Source: Triglochin maritima
Lineage: Eukaryota > Streptophyta > Magnoliopsida > Alismatales > Juncaginaceae
Assembly: GCA_963682175.1 (NCBI GenBank)
Contig: OY821775.1
Span: forward strand, 3,782,001 to 3,846,000
DNA: 64,000 bases
Direction: 5' to 3'
This document shows positions 51,601-63,161 of the stretch, in pieces; position 1 is the first letter of the stretch; each line of letters starts with the position of its first letter. The notes below the pieces were generated by a model. It was given only the letters and a program-made list of their open reading frames with translations, was not told where the DNA came from and made no database searches. The position numbers were made by a program, and so were the translations under genes.

Positions 51601-53058
51601 TCTCTGGTTCCATTTACAGACGGAACGAGGTGAAAGTCTCTTCACTTTTGCAAAAGACATGACCATTAAATCCACTAAAGCCGTGGTGCAACCCTCCATT
51701 CCTGACGATCTTGGTCCTTGGAAGTCTAAGCTCCTTTTGGCTTCTCGCGTCCTACCCATGCCACTTCTTGGCCTTCTTTTAATTGGAAGTGTTTGTGCAC
51801 CACAAGAAGGTCAAGTAAGAAGATACCCAGAACTAGAAGCTCTGTCCAAGCTAGATTTTGGAGCTGCCATGAAGATATTCTTGGCGAGAAGACTGACAAC
51901 AGAGTAAGTAATAATCCCATTCTGGTTTCTAGTTAGCACTGTTGTTTCTCTATTAAAAAGGTGGGGTCCTTTTTCAATCAGAGGGTTGATTAATGATGAT
52001 TCATGTTTTTCTTGTTCCCATGTGTAATAATTTGCGTCTTCATTCTTCGCCTGTTGCCATTCAAGCAAAGTTTTAATGGGAATGAACACCGTTGCCTCAT
52101 TTTTCTCATACACGTTCGCTTTCATAATTAATATTATTTATGATATATTCATTGACAGTCATATGATTGATAAGGCTGGTAATTCTCAAGTAAAAAAAAA
52201 AGAAAAGACTTAGATAATTTTCTCGAAGGTCGATTTTGAAAACAGTGTGGTTGGTATATGGATGGGTGTTGTGAAATGTATTCTAATTGAATGCCTTGTA
52301 TTTTCATTTGTGAAGGTTCTCTGAGGTCACGACAGGTGTAGAAGAGAAGTCTGTCATCATAGGTGAGAGGAACCGAGTTGCTACTGAGACATTGCAGAAA
52401 GCAATTGCCCGTGGATATCAGAAAATAGCCATCCTATATGGAGGTGGACACATGCCGGATTTAGGCAGGAGGTTACGCGAAGAGTTCGACATGGAACCTT
52501 CCCAGCTTCAGTGGGTAACAGCTTGGTCGATTCGAAACCGGGAGCTTGACAGTCACTCACTTCCCTTCCTCGGAACACTTGCTAAGCTTTCAGGTTGGCC
52601 ATTGAACAGATACGAGACACTGGCACTGGTCATATTCTCATCTGTTCTGGCTTTGGATCTCTGGTTGTGGGAGCTGTTTGTTGGCAGCATTGTGAACTGG
52701 GCTTCTCAGGCAGCTACTCAATTCAGCATTGTAAGTGGTAACACAGGGATCATGTGATGATGGAAGTTTTATTTGCATGTGGCTATTGATGGGACTGTGA
52801 CTTGTAAATAGCAGTACATCAATTTTCCGGATCATCATTTTCATTCTACAAAAAGAATTTAAATGCCCAGAATACAGATCAAGATGTAAATATTCAATAG
52901 TCTATCAAATATTATATTTTGCCCCTTATGGGCGAATTAGCCCTTGATGAATGAAATATGTAAATGAAGATGATGATTCACCCATTTGTGTGACGATTTT
53001 TCACATGTAATTGCAGATATTGTTGGTGGTGGTGGATTCACTCCAATATGATCTATGA
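45699..53058 (+). CDS. TraB-domain protein, probably plastid targeted
   Basis: Exons: 45699-45989, 50598-50635, 51226-51514, 51620-51903, 52316-52730 and probably 53017-53058, in frame, about 452 aa. If the last intron is not spliced, translation stops at 52757 after 8 other residues. The Ser/Arg-rich, acid-poor N-terminus resembles a chloroplast transit peptide. The TraB fold shows VDLVSTIHIADKEYFEVLQ at its start (the conserved 'GT.H' region) and YGGGHMPDLGRRL further on, matching the GxxH motif of TraB/PrgY/gumN proteins, plus a C-terminal hydrophobic stretch (LALVIFSSVLALDLWLWELF). The nearest family I recall is the Arabidopsis TraB-related At5g52030 group; its biochemical role is unknown. 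Intron 1 is 4.6 kb because it holds a 3.7-kb Copia element in reverse orientation. Confidence 0.82.
46461..47292 (-). repeat. Copia 3' LTR (LTR-A)
   Basis: 832 bp, TGTTAGGAATT to AACAACC on the plus strand; the last base has changed from A to C relative to LTR-B. TATA box in element direction at about 46804-46812. Confidence 0.9.
46883..47236. promoter_or_regulatory. CGGTCGACCG array in U3 of LTR-A
   Basis: Nine exact copies start at 46883, 46914, 47008, 47059, 47081, 47132, 47155, 47205 and 47227, with near copies at 46936 and 46985. Pairs 22-23 bp apart recur at 71-74-bp steps (46914, 46985, 47059, 47132, 47205), so U3 is a degenerate ~73-bp tandem repeat conserved mainly at the palindromes. 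The nearest copy is about 70 bp upstream of the TATA box in element direction. Confidence 0.85.
47293..49267 (-). pseudogene. Copia gag-pol relic, truncated in integrase
   Basis: Starting at an ATG at 49267 the gag region is seen (MANHWKIEKL...), then a CCHC zinc knuckle near 48560 reached only through a frame change, a protease-type block with VIDTGSTFHLTP near 48430, the GAG-pre-integrase block (LWHMRLGHMSEKGM, near 48015), and the integrase core with HSDLWGPSQVPSKGG and FIDDFSRKTWVY. The integrase ends near 47293 in a block resembling the SKLRVFGCPAYAHV region and runs directly into the LTR. At least three frame changes or stops are present. No reverse transcriptase. Confidence 0.88.
49318..49329 (-). 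other. Primer-binding site, initiator Met-tRNA type
   Basis: In element direction TGGTATCAGAGC lies two bases inside the 5' LTR, the standard Copia site complementary to the 3' end of initiator tRNA-Met. It fixes the element's direction. Confidence 0.92.
49332..50149 (-). repeat. Copia 5' LTR (LTR-B)
   Basis: 818 bp, TGTTAGGAATT to AACAACAACA on the plus strand, with a TATA box in element direction at about 49675-49684 (CTATATAAAGGCG). Compared with LTR-A it lacks one 22-bp palindrome interval near 50100. Confidence 0.9.
49760..50103. promoter_or_regulatory. CGGTCGACCG array in U3 of LTR-B
   Basis: Eight exact copies start at 49760, 49791, 49864, 49887, 49938, 49960, 50034 and 50094, with variants at about 49813 and 50011. 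Spacing follows LTR-A. Confidence 0.85.
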
Positions 53059-54010
53059 TTAGTTATGAATGTGTCTAAGTGTCATTACTCAATGGACACT
53101 CTTTTGTGACTCTACAATGTTGATTTTAGTTTATGCCACATAAGGTTGATACTTTTGATTTTCCCATTCTCATTAAGAGAGACTAGAGTAACTCATGTAA
53201 CATAGTCCCTACTCCCTACTTCATAGATGCACAACATTCATTTGAAGTTAGCTCATTTGGTAGATATTTTTGGCTTTAGAATGACTAACATCAAGAATTG
53301 AATTGTATCGTGGAGTGTAAATTAAGATAAGAGTATGGATATTGAATTATTGATATAAAAAAGTTCGAAAGTTGCTCTTGCCCAGCCTATCAAGCTTGAT
53401 TAATCATTGTCAAGACTTCTTCCACTGTAGATCAAACATAGTACGCTGATCTATTGCTTCTGCAATCATCAAACTAAGAGGGCACTAACAATGACTTTGG
53501 GCCCCCGGCTTATTATGCCATCCCAAAGTAACGAGATTTTCCTTACAATTAATGTTGTGATATCATAAAACTCAGATGTCATGGTTAACATTGCATCCAC
53601 AACTGGTAGCCACATTGATGACACGGTCTCAAACTGTCGAGGGAGACAACCAGCCTGTGACGCATAAAAAAGGAAAAAAAAATCAAGCTTATGTTGGGAA
53701 CAAATATGCGATTCAGCTAGTGCTTTACATTGATTTGCCATTGTTCCAACTTATTGTACCCTTACATTAGAAAAAAAACTTGATTATTCGGTTGCAAACT
53801 TATACGTTCAGAAGAAACTTAGATGTCACTTTAAAATAATGTTACACATCAAAACATTGTTATTTTAATTTAATCATACCTACCTATTTTAGAAGAAGAA
53901 GAAAAGAAAAAAAGGATGTGTATTTTTGAAAAAAAATCATGATCTAACATACAAAACCATTTCAATCAATCTCTGACATGTGTATTTGAGTTGATATGTT
54001 AATAGAATAG
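53059..54010. other. Spacer between TraB and EngB-type genes
   Basis: 3' UTR of the TraB gene, then AT-rich DNA and the promoter of the GTPase gene. Nothing else recognised. Confidence 0.5.
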
Positions 54011-56872
54011 ATGTTATCCATCATATCATCGGCCTATCCGTTGGTGCTTCCGAATCCAAATCCAAACCCGAACCCGAACCCGATGATGTCATCATCCTCA
54101 TCCCGGTGCTCAACTCTCGTCCTCCTCCTCAACCACCTCCCCAAACCCCAAACCCTAATCCCCAAATCCCACCTCACCCTCCCTTCTCTCCCTCCACCCC
54201 TCCTCCCCTCTGAGAAGCTCTTCCTCCCTCCCGACGTCGACATCTCCGCCTCCCCCGTCCGCGTCCTCGCCGGCTCCAACATCGTCCTCGGCTCCTACGC
54301 CAACGGAGCTTCCGTTACCTCCGCCGAGTTCGTCAAGAGCAGCGTCCGGAAGGAGGATTGCCCTAACGATGGGCTTCCGGAGTTTGCGCTCGTCGGGAGA
54401 TCTAACGTGGGGAAGTCGTCGCTGCTTAACTCGCTCGTTAGGAGGAAGAAGCTCGCTCTCACTTCCAAGAAACCCGGTGAGATGATGAATTTCGGTTCTT
54501 TTGTTTGTTTTTCCAAGTACAGGTAACTACAACTCAAAACCAATAACTCAGGAGAAAGTCATCATTTAAACCGACTTGAGACTATTATCTAACAGTAACT
54601 AAAACATCTGATTTGTTTGAAGTAAGTGTAGCGGAGTTCCATTTCTGGAATGAATTCTTATTAGTGATTATTGGTTTGCTAGGAAAATTGGGGGAAAGTC
54701 TTGAATTGAAGTTTGTTCGTGACTTAAAATTTTGTGCTTTCTACCATCACAATATATGTTCAAGAGCTCTGGAATTTCCCCTTAACATGTTGACTTAGAC
54801 ACGATGATCTGATCTCTTACTTGTGATATGCTGAATTACATTTATTTGCTTTACATTGAAAGTGGTTAGCAAATAAGAGGTGAGTACTGGACCAAGACAA
54901 TTTTCAGCACTCCAGATAGCATGTGTTAGAGCTATACATTAAGCATGAGGTTATGACATAATGTGTTGCTCTGTGCACTTGCTTGTTGGATGATGTTTGG
55001 TTTCAAGGAGTGGGTCTTTTAGTAAATGTGTATTGATTTGTTTATTTAAGTTTTGGATGAAATTAAAATGTTCATGGCGATGTAACAAAGTCTAAGCTCC
55101 CTAATCAACATTAGGTCTACATTTTTCTAGTACAATATTTGACACGGTGTGTATTTTCCATGGTTCGAGCACACCAAAAGTAGCTACATGATCATTATAT
55201 CATTTGAATGTACCACATCCCTCTATGTTCGACCTGAAGCTTTTGTTTTGTTAGCATCAGCATGCTATAATTCAAGCAAGACGCTATTATCAATATAACA
55301 TAATTGGCATGTGAGTTTTATCCTCGGAATGTTGAATTTTTTTAGCCGCCATATTTTAATTGTTACATATGAATAGAGGACATATGTTTCACGAAGATAG
55401 TTTGTCCAAATAATTTCAAAACTATATTCATTATATTTGTCTGTAATTAGATACTGAGCAATTTTACTGGTTTCACTTACCAATTTATCATCATTCTTAT
55501 GATACGAACTTTGTAATTAGTGAAAAATGAAACAAAGTTCGATTGGTATTTGGGAAAATGTTGCATTTGAATCAACTCAATCTGCCAATTCTATGTCCTA
55601 GACTGAGAAACACAAGCTATTTTTGTATGGAAGCATTTTGTTTTTCTCCTATTTTGGTGCTTTTTTTTTTGAGTCTTTGATGATTTCAATACTAATTTTC
55701 TTGCATGTTTCATTCAGGTAAAACACAATGCATCAATCATTTTCGAATAAATGATAGCTGGTACCTAGTTGATTTGCCTGGATATGGGTATGATTTTAAA
55801 CCCGATATTTATCATTACTTAATTATGTTACATCAAGTTTATTTTAATTAACTATTTCACTCATTTAGAAGCTTGAAGGTTTATCTGCTGAATTCTTTAA
55901 ACAACTGTGGTCAGCCGTCAGCGGCGCATTTTATTTTTTATATCAGTAACAACATATAGCATTTAGCATGGTAATCTCAAATTGTTTCCATTTTCCCTTG
56001 ACTGAGTCCTAGTATTGAGAAGAAAACACCTTAATTATGATGGCCAAATTTTATGTTTTTATACAACTTTTATTTGACAAACTTTGCATTATTTGTTTTT
56101 TTAGTTAAACAAACAAGTAGAAGAACTACGTTTTACAATCAAATATGTGCATCCCCACTTGATGAAGGTTGTATGTGTTTAGGTCTGTATGATCTAATTA
56201 GTGTATGATTATGTTGAATAGGTATGCCTCTGCACCTCATGAGCTACGTGATAATTGGGATGACTTCACGAAAGATTATTTCCTCAATCGAGAGGCATTG
56301 GTCTCTGTTTTTCTCCTTGTAGATGCCAGCATTCCTACAAAAAAGATTGACCTTTCATATGCTAGTTGGCTTGGAGAGAACAAGGTACTAGGCCACTTCT
56401 TTTCCTTTATTCATCGTTAGTAATCGTTTTGCTCAACATAACTCACGCTGATGGGTGTCAACATGGTTGCATATATGGTTCCAGTTTGAAGTTTTACAAT
56501 TTCATTCTCTTACCTTCATTATCATAAGCATAACCTGGAAATTTTGCAGCATGGTAATATTTACCAAAATAGGATAAGCATATTTTGGAACTATAGCAGC
56601 AGTTGACGTGTTTTATTACTTGTTTTCCATTCCTGAAATTTTCTCATCTTTTAGATTCCGATGACACTTATCTTTACCAAGTGTGACAAGAGAAAGAAAA
56701 AAAGAACAGCGGAAAGAGACCTGAAGAAAATGTTGAAGACTTTCAGAATTCTATACGTGATTTCTTCCAAACAGCACCCCCCTGGATAATGACAAGCGGT
56801 TTAACACACCAGGGTCGAGACGAGATATTATTGCACATCGCACAACTCCGAAACTATTGGCTAAAGAACTGA
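54011..56872 (+). CDS. EMB2001: EngB/YihA-type GTP-binding protein, organellar, with apparent frameshift
   Basis: Exons: 54011-54476, 55718-55787, 56222-56384 and 56655-56872. The protein has a Ser/Pro-rich transit-type N-terminus including a PNPNPNP run, then the GTPase: G1 GRSNVGKSS, the Thr of G2 in KPGKTQ, G3 DLPGYG and G4 FTKCD. The family assembles ribosomes in bacteria and organelles; Arabidopsis EMB2001 (At2g22870) is the best remembered match and is embryo-essential. In the last exon the frame breaks at an A7 run (~56694-56701). As given it stops at 56789 (about 277 aa) with an unrelated tail. In the frame one base away, conserved C-terminal residues ([24 protein letters not shown]) continue to a stop at 56872. 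I annotate to that stop. An alternative start is the Met pair at 54083. Confidence 0.82.
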
Positions 56873-57590
56873 AAGAAAACAGACATAATCGAATCTATCT
56901 TCCAGAGGCAAGAAGAGCATTGGCACTGCAAAGCTTCGGCGACACCAGCAAAACTGTGCACGAACACTAACTATATGTCAGGATGGCAAGAGGATGATGT
57001 ATTTAGATGCTTGAAAGTTTCAATCAATTGAGCCCAACAAAGAATTTCACTAGCACAACCGCATAAGAACGAGCATTATTTCAGACTTGTCTAATTAATT
57101 AAGGGAAAAAGTCAGAAAATGAATTTGTTCCGGCCAGCATTCCTGTCTCTTTAGAATGGGATAACTGCCTATGTGGTTGCCGGTAGTTGAGATGAAATAT
57201 TTTTAATGCTTACTCCTAGAAATGTTTTTGGAGGTGTAAATGTGTAATACAATCACCATTATCTGGTTTTCCCAATTGGTAATCCTTAATTCATAGAATT
57301 GAGTGAGTGAGCATCGAGAAGATGAAAAATCTTAACGAGCCGAGCTCGAGTTAATCATGCTCGCTCGAAAATGGTGGTTTACGGTCCTAACTCGAGAACA
57401 GATAAAATCACATTTTTCAATGTTCCGGTGCGGACCGGGTCGGGTTTGACCCGATTGCATTTGGTCGGTTTTATATCGGGCTGGATTTAGACGTACGTGG
57501 GCCTCGTTCAGTTGGACAATGGAAATGCAAGAGATTAAAGAGAGAGTTACTTTTCAACAAAAAAAGAATATGAAAGTTTATCGAAGTGGG
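56873..57590. other. 3' UTR and spacer
   Basis: 3' UTR of the GTPase gene followed by non-coding DNA; a short GGACCGGGTCGGGTTTGACC stretch near 57432 is the only notable word. Confidence 0.5.
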
Positions 57591-58018
57591 TGTTAAAAGT
57601 TATATATTGTTATGGCATTTCAATTGGGAACCCCAAAAAGAAACCAACGTCAACGTGGGCCCATTTGTCTACAACTACGTAGCAACGTCGAACGCCCCAA
57701 CAAGGAGGAAGCAAATTGGTGCATTGCTCTCTCCAGAAAAGATCAAAAGAGGAAGAAGTCAAATTGAACTTGACTTCCTAAGAAGAGAACTCTGAATGAA
57801 ACTCTCCTCTTGGTAAAGCTTTGAGGAAGCTTCCTAGTAACTAGATATTCTCTAGTTTGAAGACCAAACCCGTTTTGTGTGCTTAAGTGTTGCATTGTAT
57901 CCAAGACAAGTGTTGTGTTGTAAATCAAGGAGGAATACAAACTCCTCCTTTGTACTAAGGGTAATCCTCTCCTATATAAAGGGAACCCCTCATCTCCTTT
58001 GAAAGGCACTCATGTGTG

Positions 58019-60070
58019 TGTAGGATTTCATGTTTAATTATGCATGTATATTTTTCGAATTTTTTTATGCACAATAAGGATCAATTTACAATTTTCTATG
58101 ATTTATTTCATGCATGCATCAATTTGTTTCAATATCTAGTTTCAAAACTTTATTAAAATAAATATGGGCTCCGAAATTCATACCTAAAAGTTCTTTAAAA
58201 CTTCTTGAAGATTCGGAGACGTTGGGGATGCTCCTCGCTGCGCCGGATGCCTCCGAGTATTCACCAAACTCTAAACAAGATCGGAGAGAGGGAAGCTAGT
58301 CTCTCAATCTCCGATAGGATTTAAAATCCAATTACTAACCCCTCTTTAATTCTCTTGAGAAGATGATCTCTTAAGAACTAAAACTAAACTTAAGAATTAA
58401 GGAATTTTCGTGGAGAATTATGGGGAGAGAATTTTTGCATGAGAAAGCAATGAATGAATTAAGGAGGTAATGAGATAAACTTGTATTTATAAGTTCTCTC
58501 CAAATTACCTATTCATGTGCAACCTCTTGCCCATGATTTCATGCAAAATTCCATCTAACCATCCATTATTTAATAATAAATAATATTAGCCACGAATTAA
58601 ATCAATTATGGACCAATTCCATGCATGATCTAATTAATTCTTAAATTAATTCTGCATTAACCGTCTGGACCGGTCAACCGTTTGGAGGTTCGGTCGACCG
58701 CTCGAACCATGTTTCGGTCGACCGTTCAATAACTCGGTCGACCATTCGTAACAGGAATTATTCCATCGCAATGTTCGGTCGACCGACCGATTACTTTCGG
58801 TCGACCGTTCGAACAGATGAAAATTCACTGTTATCGGTCGAGACATGTCCGGTCGATCGTGCCCGATCGGTCGACCGTTTACTGCTAACCGGTCGACCGT
58901 TGGAGCACTGTTCTGCAGACTTGTCAAATTTCGGTTTAACCCCTACAAAATTTGACATTTCGGGATTAGTAGTAAATTCACAACTTATGTAACATATTAT
59001 CCTATATAATGATCAATCATTACACCCCATAATATTTACATCACATATGAATTTTATTTAGATTCTAATTATGTTATTAATCACAACATAATTTTGATTT
59101 TGCTTGTTCACCCCATGTGTCATATTTTCTACATGAAACCTGACACGTCTTATGAACTTAAAATCCTCATTTCTTGTTTCCCAGTTTTGCGGTGTGACTT
59201 ATGGGAGGATCTAAACTAAGTTGGCAGTGATATTAAGAGCTTAATATCACAAGCTATAAGCAGTATCTAGCTACACATTATAGCTCCCAATTAGTTAGAT
59301 GTCTTAATTCCACTTGAACCAAAACCCGATCCATTTAGTGATGGAGTGCACCACTTGTGTCCGTCCATTGCCTCATGATATTAAGAATACACACAAAGTA
59401 GTATTGTGTCATCTTTGTATTAGTATTCATTTCTTGATCTCTTTAAGCTAGTTATAAATATGTGACTTAACTCAAATCACATTGTGCACATTACAACTTT
59501 GCTTTATCAAGGGACCCACTAATATCATCACTCAATTAAGAGGGGCAATGATAGTCTTTTGACTAACTATCTTCTCCAACAAAAGTTGTACTTAACCAAC
59601 CAATGTCTTTACACTACACTTATCGATAGTTCAAGACACTGATCTAATTAAGTATTCCTTAAGTGATCAGATATAAGTCTCATATCAAAGGACCAAAGAC
59701 ACAGTAAAATATTAATGACACAGAAACACATTTCTATAATATTTTACTTGTTAGGTCTATTCAGTATACAAAAGTAATATTTTCCTCTTTTGCATACCCG
59801 TGTTGTCACTTATTTGTAAAGCTACAATGATATATGACCAACATGACAATCTTAACCCGGTAATTAATGTCTCATGTTAATTACCATGATTGCGGATATC
59901 TTTTGTTTTATGTAAACCAATATCTTTTAGAGCTCTACGGTTAAGGATCAAGAGTCTCTTCCTTAACACTTCTAAAAGACGAATAACATAAACAAGGAAC
60001 AAAATGATTTCTCATTCAATTCATAATAATTGACATTTAAAAGTAAAACTTTTAGAACACATTCCCTTCA
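58019..60070 (-). mobile_element. Solo LTR 3 (Copia-type), minus orientation
   Basis: A 2,052-bp unit runs from TGTAGGATTTC to TTCCCTTCA (TGAAGGGAA...ATCCTACA in element direction), flanked by GTGTG at 58014-58018 and 60071-60075. The duplication lies in a GT run, so it is weaker than for LTR 1. In element direction a TATA box (CTTATAAATACAAG) lies at about 58480-58492. No ORF of note. Apart from its ends and the palindrome array, it does not obviously match LTR 1 or LTR-A. Confidence 0.78.
58671..58899. promoter_or_regulatory. CGGTCGACCG array in U3 of LTR 3
   Basis: Six exact copies start at 58691, 58715, 58776, 58798, 58868 and 58890; variants lie at about 58671, 58735, 58835 and 58850. 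Neighbours are mostly 20-24 bp apart. The array is upstream of the TATA box in element direction. Confidence 0.8.
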
Positions 60071-60330
60071 GTGTGTGTGTGTCCTTTAGTATTGTAACTC
60101 AATCTTTGTGGATAATATAATCGCATATTGAGCAAAGCTCTTAAGTGTCCCTTCAGTGTATGTGTGTGCAATTGTTCTGTTGAACATTTAGCTAAGTGAG
60201 GGAGAGAGTGAAGAGGCTGCCAAATCCAAGCAACTCAAGGGAGTTAGAGATTTGGGCCGCACGTTTCCTACTTGATAAGTAGGTCCGTGACAAACGGCTA
60301 ACCAATTAAAACACTACTCCAATACAACAG

Positions 60331-60989
60331 TTCTTTTTGGAGAAAAAGTTGCATGTTGGAGCTAAAATGAACCTCCATTTCACCAAGACTGCAACCGGCG
60401 TCGGATTCTTACCTCGAAAGGAGGCACGAATTGTAGGTAATACTATTCGCTAATGCGAGGACGTCGCTGGAGTTGATGGAGAGAGGAAGACATGTGCAAC
60501 CTCCTTGGAGTCCATGGTTGATTTCGCGACCATTGTCCTTGGGATACGACAAGTTGTCTCCATGTCAACGACGACCGAGAAGAAGAATGCTCCCAAGGAA
60601 GTCTATACAGTTTCTTCGGGCATCAAAATGCTCGGAGGTACCATTAATATTGACTATTCCAAGATCAAATATATATTAATGTTGACGATTTTGACGATTG
60701 TTTTCCGCTTTGTTTGTAGGAGACCACTCGAAAGTGGTGGCATGCCATGCCCAACCATACCCATATGCAGTGTTTTTTTTGCCACGCCACTCAGAAAATG
60801 AGATCATACACCATACCATTGGTGGCGGCCAACGACAGCAAGGTGGAGGCCGTGGCAGTGTGCCACTTGAACACCTCAAAGTGGAACCCTAAGCATTTGG
60901 CTTTCCAAATGCTCAAGGTTAAGCCAGGGACAACACCAAGTTGCCACTTTCTTCCACAGGATCATGTGGTTTGGAGTGTTGCAAACTAA
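60331..60989 (+). pseudogene. BURP-domain (RD22-like) pseudogene
   Basis: Two exon-like parts, 60331-60637 and 60720-60989, with GT-AG borders. The first gives FFLEKKLHVGAKMNLHFTKT and, later, CATSLESMVDFAT. The second gives the four Cys-His pairs of the BURP domain with perfect spacing CH-X10-CH-X25-CH-X25-CH and the usual end HFLPQDHVVW. The copy is broken by a stop at 60451-60453 next to a deletion of about 25 residues, by one extra T in the T8 run at 60773-60780, and by loss of the N-terminal signal peptide and variable region. BURP proteins such as RD22 are cell-wall or stress-related plant proteins. The upstream TE sequence may explain the missing 5' end. Confidence 0.85.
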
Positions 60990-61620
60990 ACACAAACCAA
61001 CCTCTTAATTGATATCCTTTTGTTTGCTTGATCTGCTTTGTTATTCCTTTAAGTATGTATTAGATATAGTACTGATGTGGTGGTGGTCATCTCAAAACTA
61101 CTTAAATCGTTCGTGTGAATTACCATTTTGTTATTCTTTCATTTATACTTATATATCTCTTCATTTCACTCTCATACCATCACTCTCTCTTCATACCACT
61201 CATAATTGATACGGTGAGTTATCTCAAATTATTACTCGCTATATCACACTTGATTGATTAAAACATGTGAGTCCATCGAAAAATAAAAAATACGCATGTA
61301 TGAATAAATGGTTCTTTCAATCAGCTCCAATAAATTAATGATAATTCATTGAAATTAAACATTCAAAATAACCTTGGAAAGATGCAAAGACCAAAACTAA
61401 GTGCATTTTTTCTTGACGAATGGCGTCGTTTGCTAAAACCAGGAATATGTTTTCACTTTTCAACATTCCATAATTATACATATATATGTTCCATAAATCT
61501 GAATTTTGTGATGAACAGATTTAAGAAACGAGAGACTATTCAAAATCAAATGAACAAATCCTAAAATTTTGAAGTCTATATATGTTTTGAATAATCTCTC
61601 TGCAATTAGTAGATTTTTTA
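60990..61620. other. Spacer between BURP relic and BAC2
   Basis: AT-rich, no coding signal; the right end includes the BAC2 3' UTR. Confidence 0.5.
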
Positions 61621-63161
61621 TCACTTTGGTTCCTCCATAGCAATCTTGATGGTGTTGCTGCTGCCATTGATCAGGCAACGCAATGCGATCTCGTACGCTG
61701 CAAAAATGGCTCCATTAACAACAAATGCGCGTGCAACCGCGGTGCCTAGACCTCTCCAGAGTACACCATAACCTTCTTCAGCCACACTTTTACGCAAACA
61801 ATCGACTATACCATTGTATTTTGGAGGATAAGTATCGAATTGTGTCCCTGATTGCGCTTGAATTCTCGATTTCACGACATCCAGAGGATAGCAACAGACC
61901 CAACTTGCAACTCCTGCCAATCCTCCTGAAAAAAGCATTGTTCCCAGACTCTCTTGCCCGCTCTTACGGCAACCTGGATGGAACAATTCTCTTGTGTATT
62001 CGTATGTCCAGAAGTAGACCCCGTGGGCTGGGGCGTCCCGTAAAGCCGTTATGGAGAGGCCTCGATAGATACCCTTGATTCCTTCTTTCTGAAAAATGGT
62101 CCTGGCTATGTCCAGAGGCCCCCCAGAGGACATTTTTCTTTGTCGGTCGGTCGATGTTTGCAGTTGTAGGCGAATTTTAACAAGTTCAACTGGGCTCAGC
62201 ATGAGGCTCTGTAGTGCACCAGTTCCGACCCCGGCAAGTGCAACATTTTTGTATGAAGGAGGATCATTTGTGGTGTTGGAATCGATGGATTTTGATAAGA
62301 GGGCATATACTTGGAAGACAACAGCATTCTGCAAGTTAAACATCATATGGGTCAAGCAGCTACATAAATAAATAATAAATTCCTTCTTACAATCAAGAAC
62401 TTCTAATTCAGTGTGTGTATTGAAGGTTGAACAAGAACATGATCCAACCACAGAAGCCAACTGGATTAACCAAAACTTTCAATTTTAACATGAAATCCAT
62501 CAAATAGCGGTGAGCAAAAGAAACAGGAATACATAGTCTCTCAAGCCAAACACACCGATAGATTATGAAAAGATTGAATTGCACCAAAATACACATCCCA
62601 CGTAATCAAATCAAATGTAAGAGAAATCTGCCTTGCTGCTCTGGAAACCGACTCGCAAAGGAGATGAACATCCATCTCTTTTCACTTTTCTAAATAGAAT
62701 CTCAAAATGTATATACCAGTAGAATCTAAACCAAACAACTGAAAGAAAGAGGACACAATAACTCAAACATATAAAATAAAATAAATTCCTATCATTTGCA
62801 ATAGGATTTAAAATTAAAATTCCAGTGGAATCCAAAATTAATGAATCAAACAAACCAGGCAACAAGCCCAACTTGTTCACAATGTAATTATATATCTTGA
62901 TGAATAGTTAATTACCTGAAAAGCAACAGAGGCCAATGGAGCAGTCATCCCCTTATAGAGAGCCAAAGGCCCCTCCGACCTAACAATGCTCTTCAGAAGC
63001 CCGGAAGCCGAAACACGCTTCCCGGCGACACGGGGCTGCTGAACCCGAATTCGGAGAGTATCCAACGGATGCCCGGACACAACTCCGGCCATTCCCCCGA
63101 ACCCACCGGCAACAAACTCCTTTCCCCAACTACTCGCGAGGAATTCCGGCCAAAACTCCAT
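61621..63161 (-). CDS. BAC2: Mitochondrial basic amino acid carrier BAC2
   Basis: Two exons on the minus strand, 63161-62916 and 62328-61621, phase 0, giving 317 aa. Three mitochondrial carrier repeats are visible from their signatures: HPLDTLRIRVQ in repeat 1, SPVELVKIRLQ in repeat 2 (its signature is altered from PxD to PVE) and YPLDVVKSRIQ in repeat 3, each followed by an EG-type block (SEGPLALYKGM, KEGIKGIYRGL, EEGYGVLWRGL). The sequence matches the plant BAC2 group (Arabidopsis At1g79900), an inner-membrane transporter of arginine and related basic amino acids, linked to arginine breakdown and to osmotic stress. The ATG at 63161 is chosen because the carrier core starts 16 residues later; an upstream in-frame extension lacks a good ATG. 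Confidence 0.92.

Larger units (their letters stand above)
57591..60300 (+). mobile_element. Possible older LTR or TE fragment split by solo LTR 3
   Basis: The DNA on both sides of solo LTR 3 reads as one unit when it is removed: a TATA-like CCTATATAAAGGGAACC near 57971, then GTGTGTGTCC and T-rich leader-like sequence to about 60300. This resembles a Copia-type LTR promoter region. Ends and target duplication could not be fixed, so this is tentative. Confidence 0.3.

Noticed and set aside
52731..52757. TraB stop at 52757 as the definite end
   Set aside because: A strong GTAAGT donor precedes it and a good acceptor lies at 53015-53016; kept as an alternative only.
60473..60892. Several open frames in the BURP region as separate genes
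   Set aside because: They are parts or shifted frames of one broken BURP gene.
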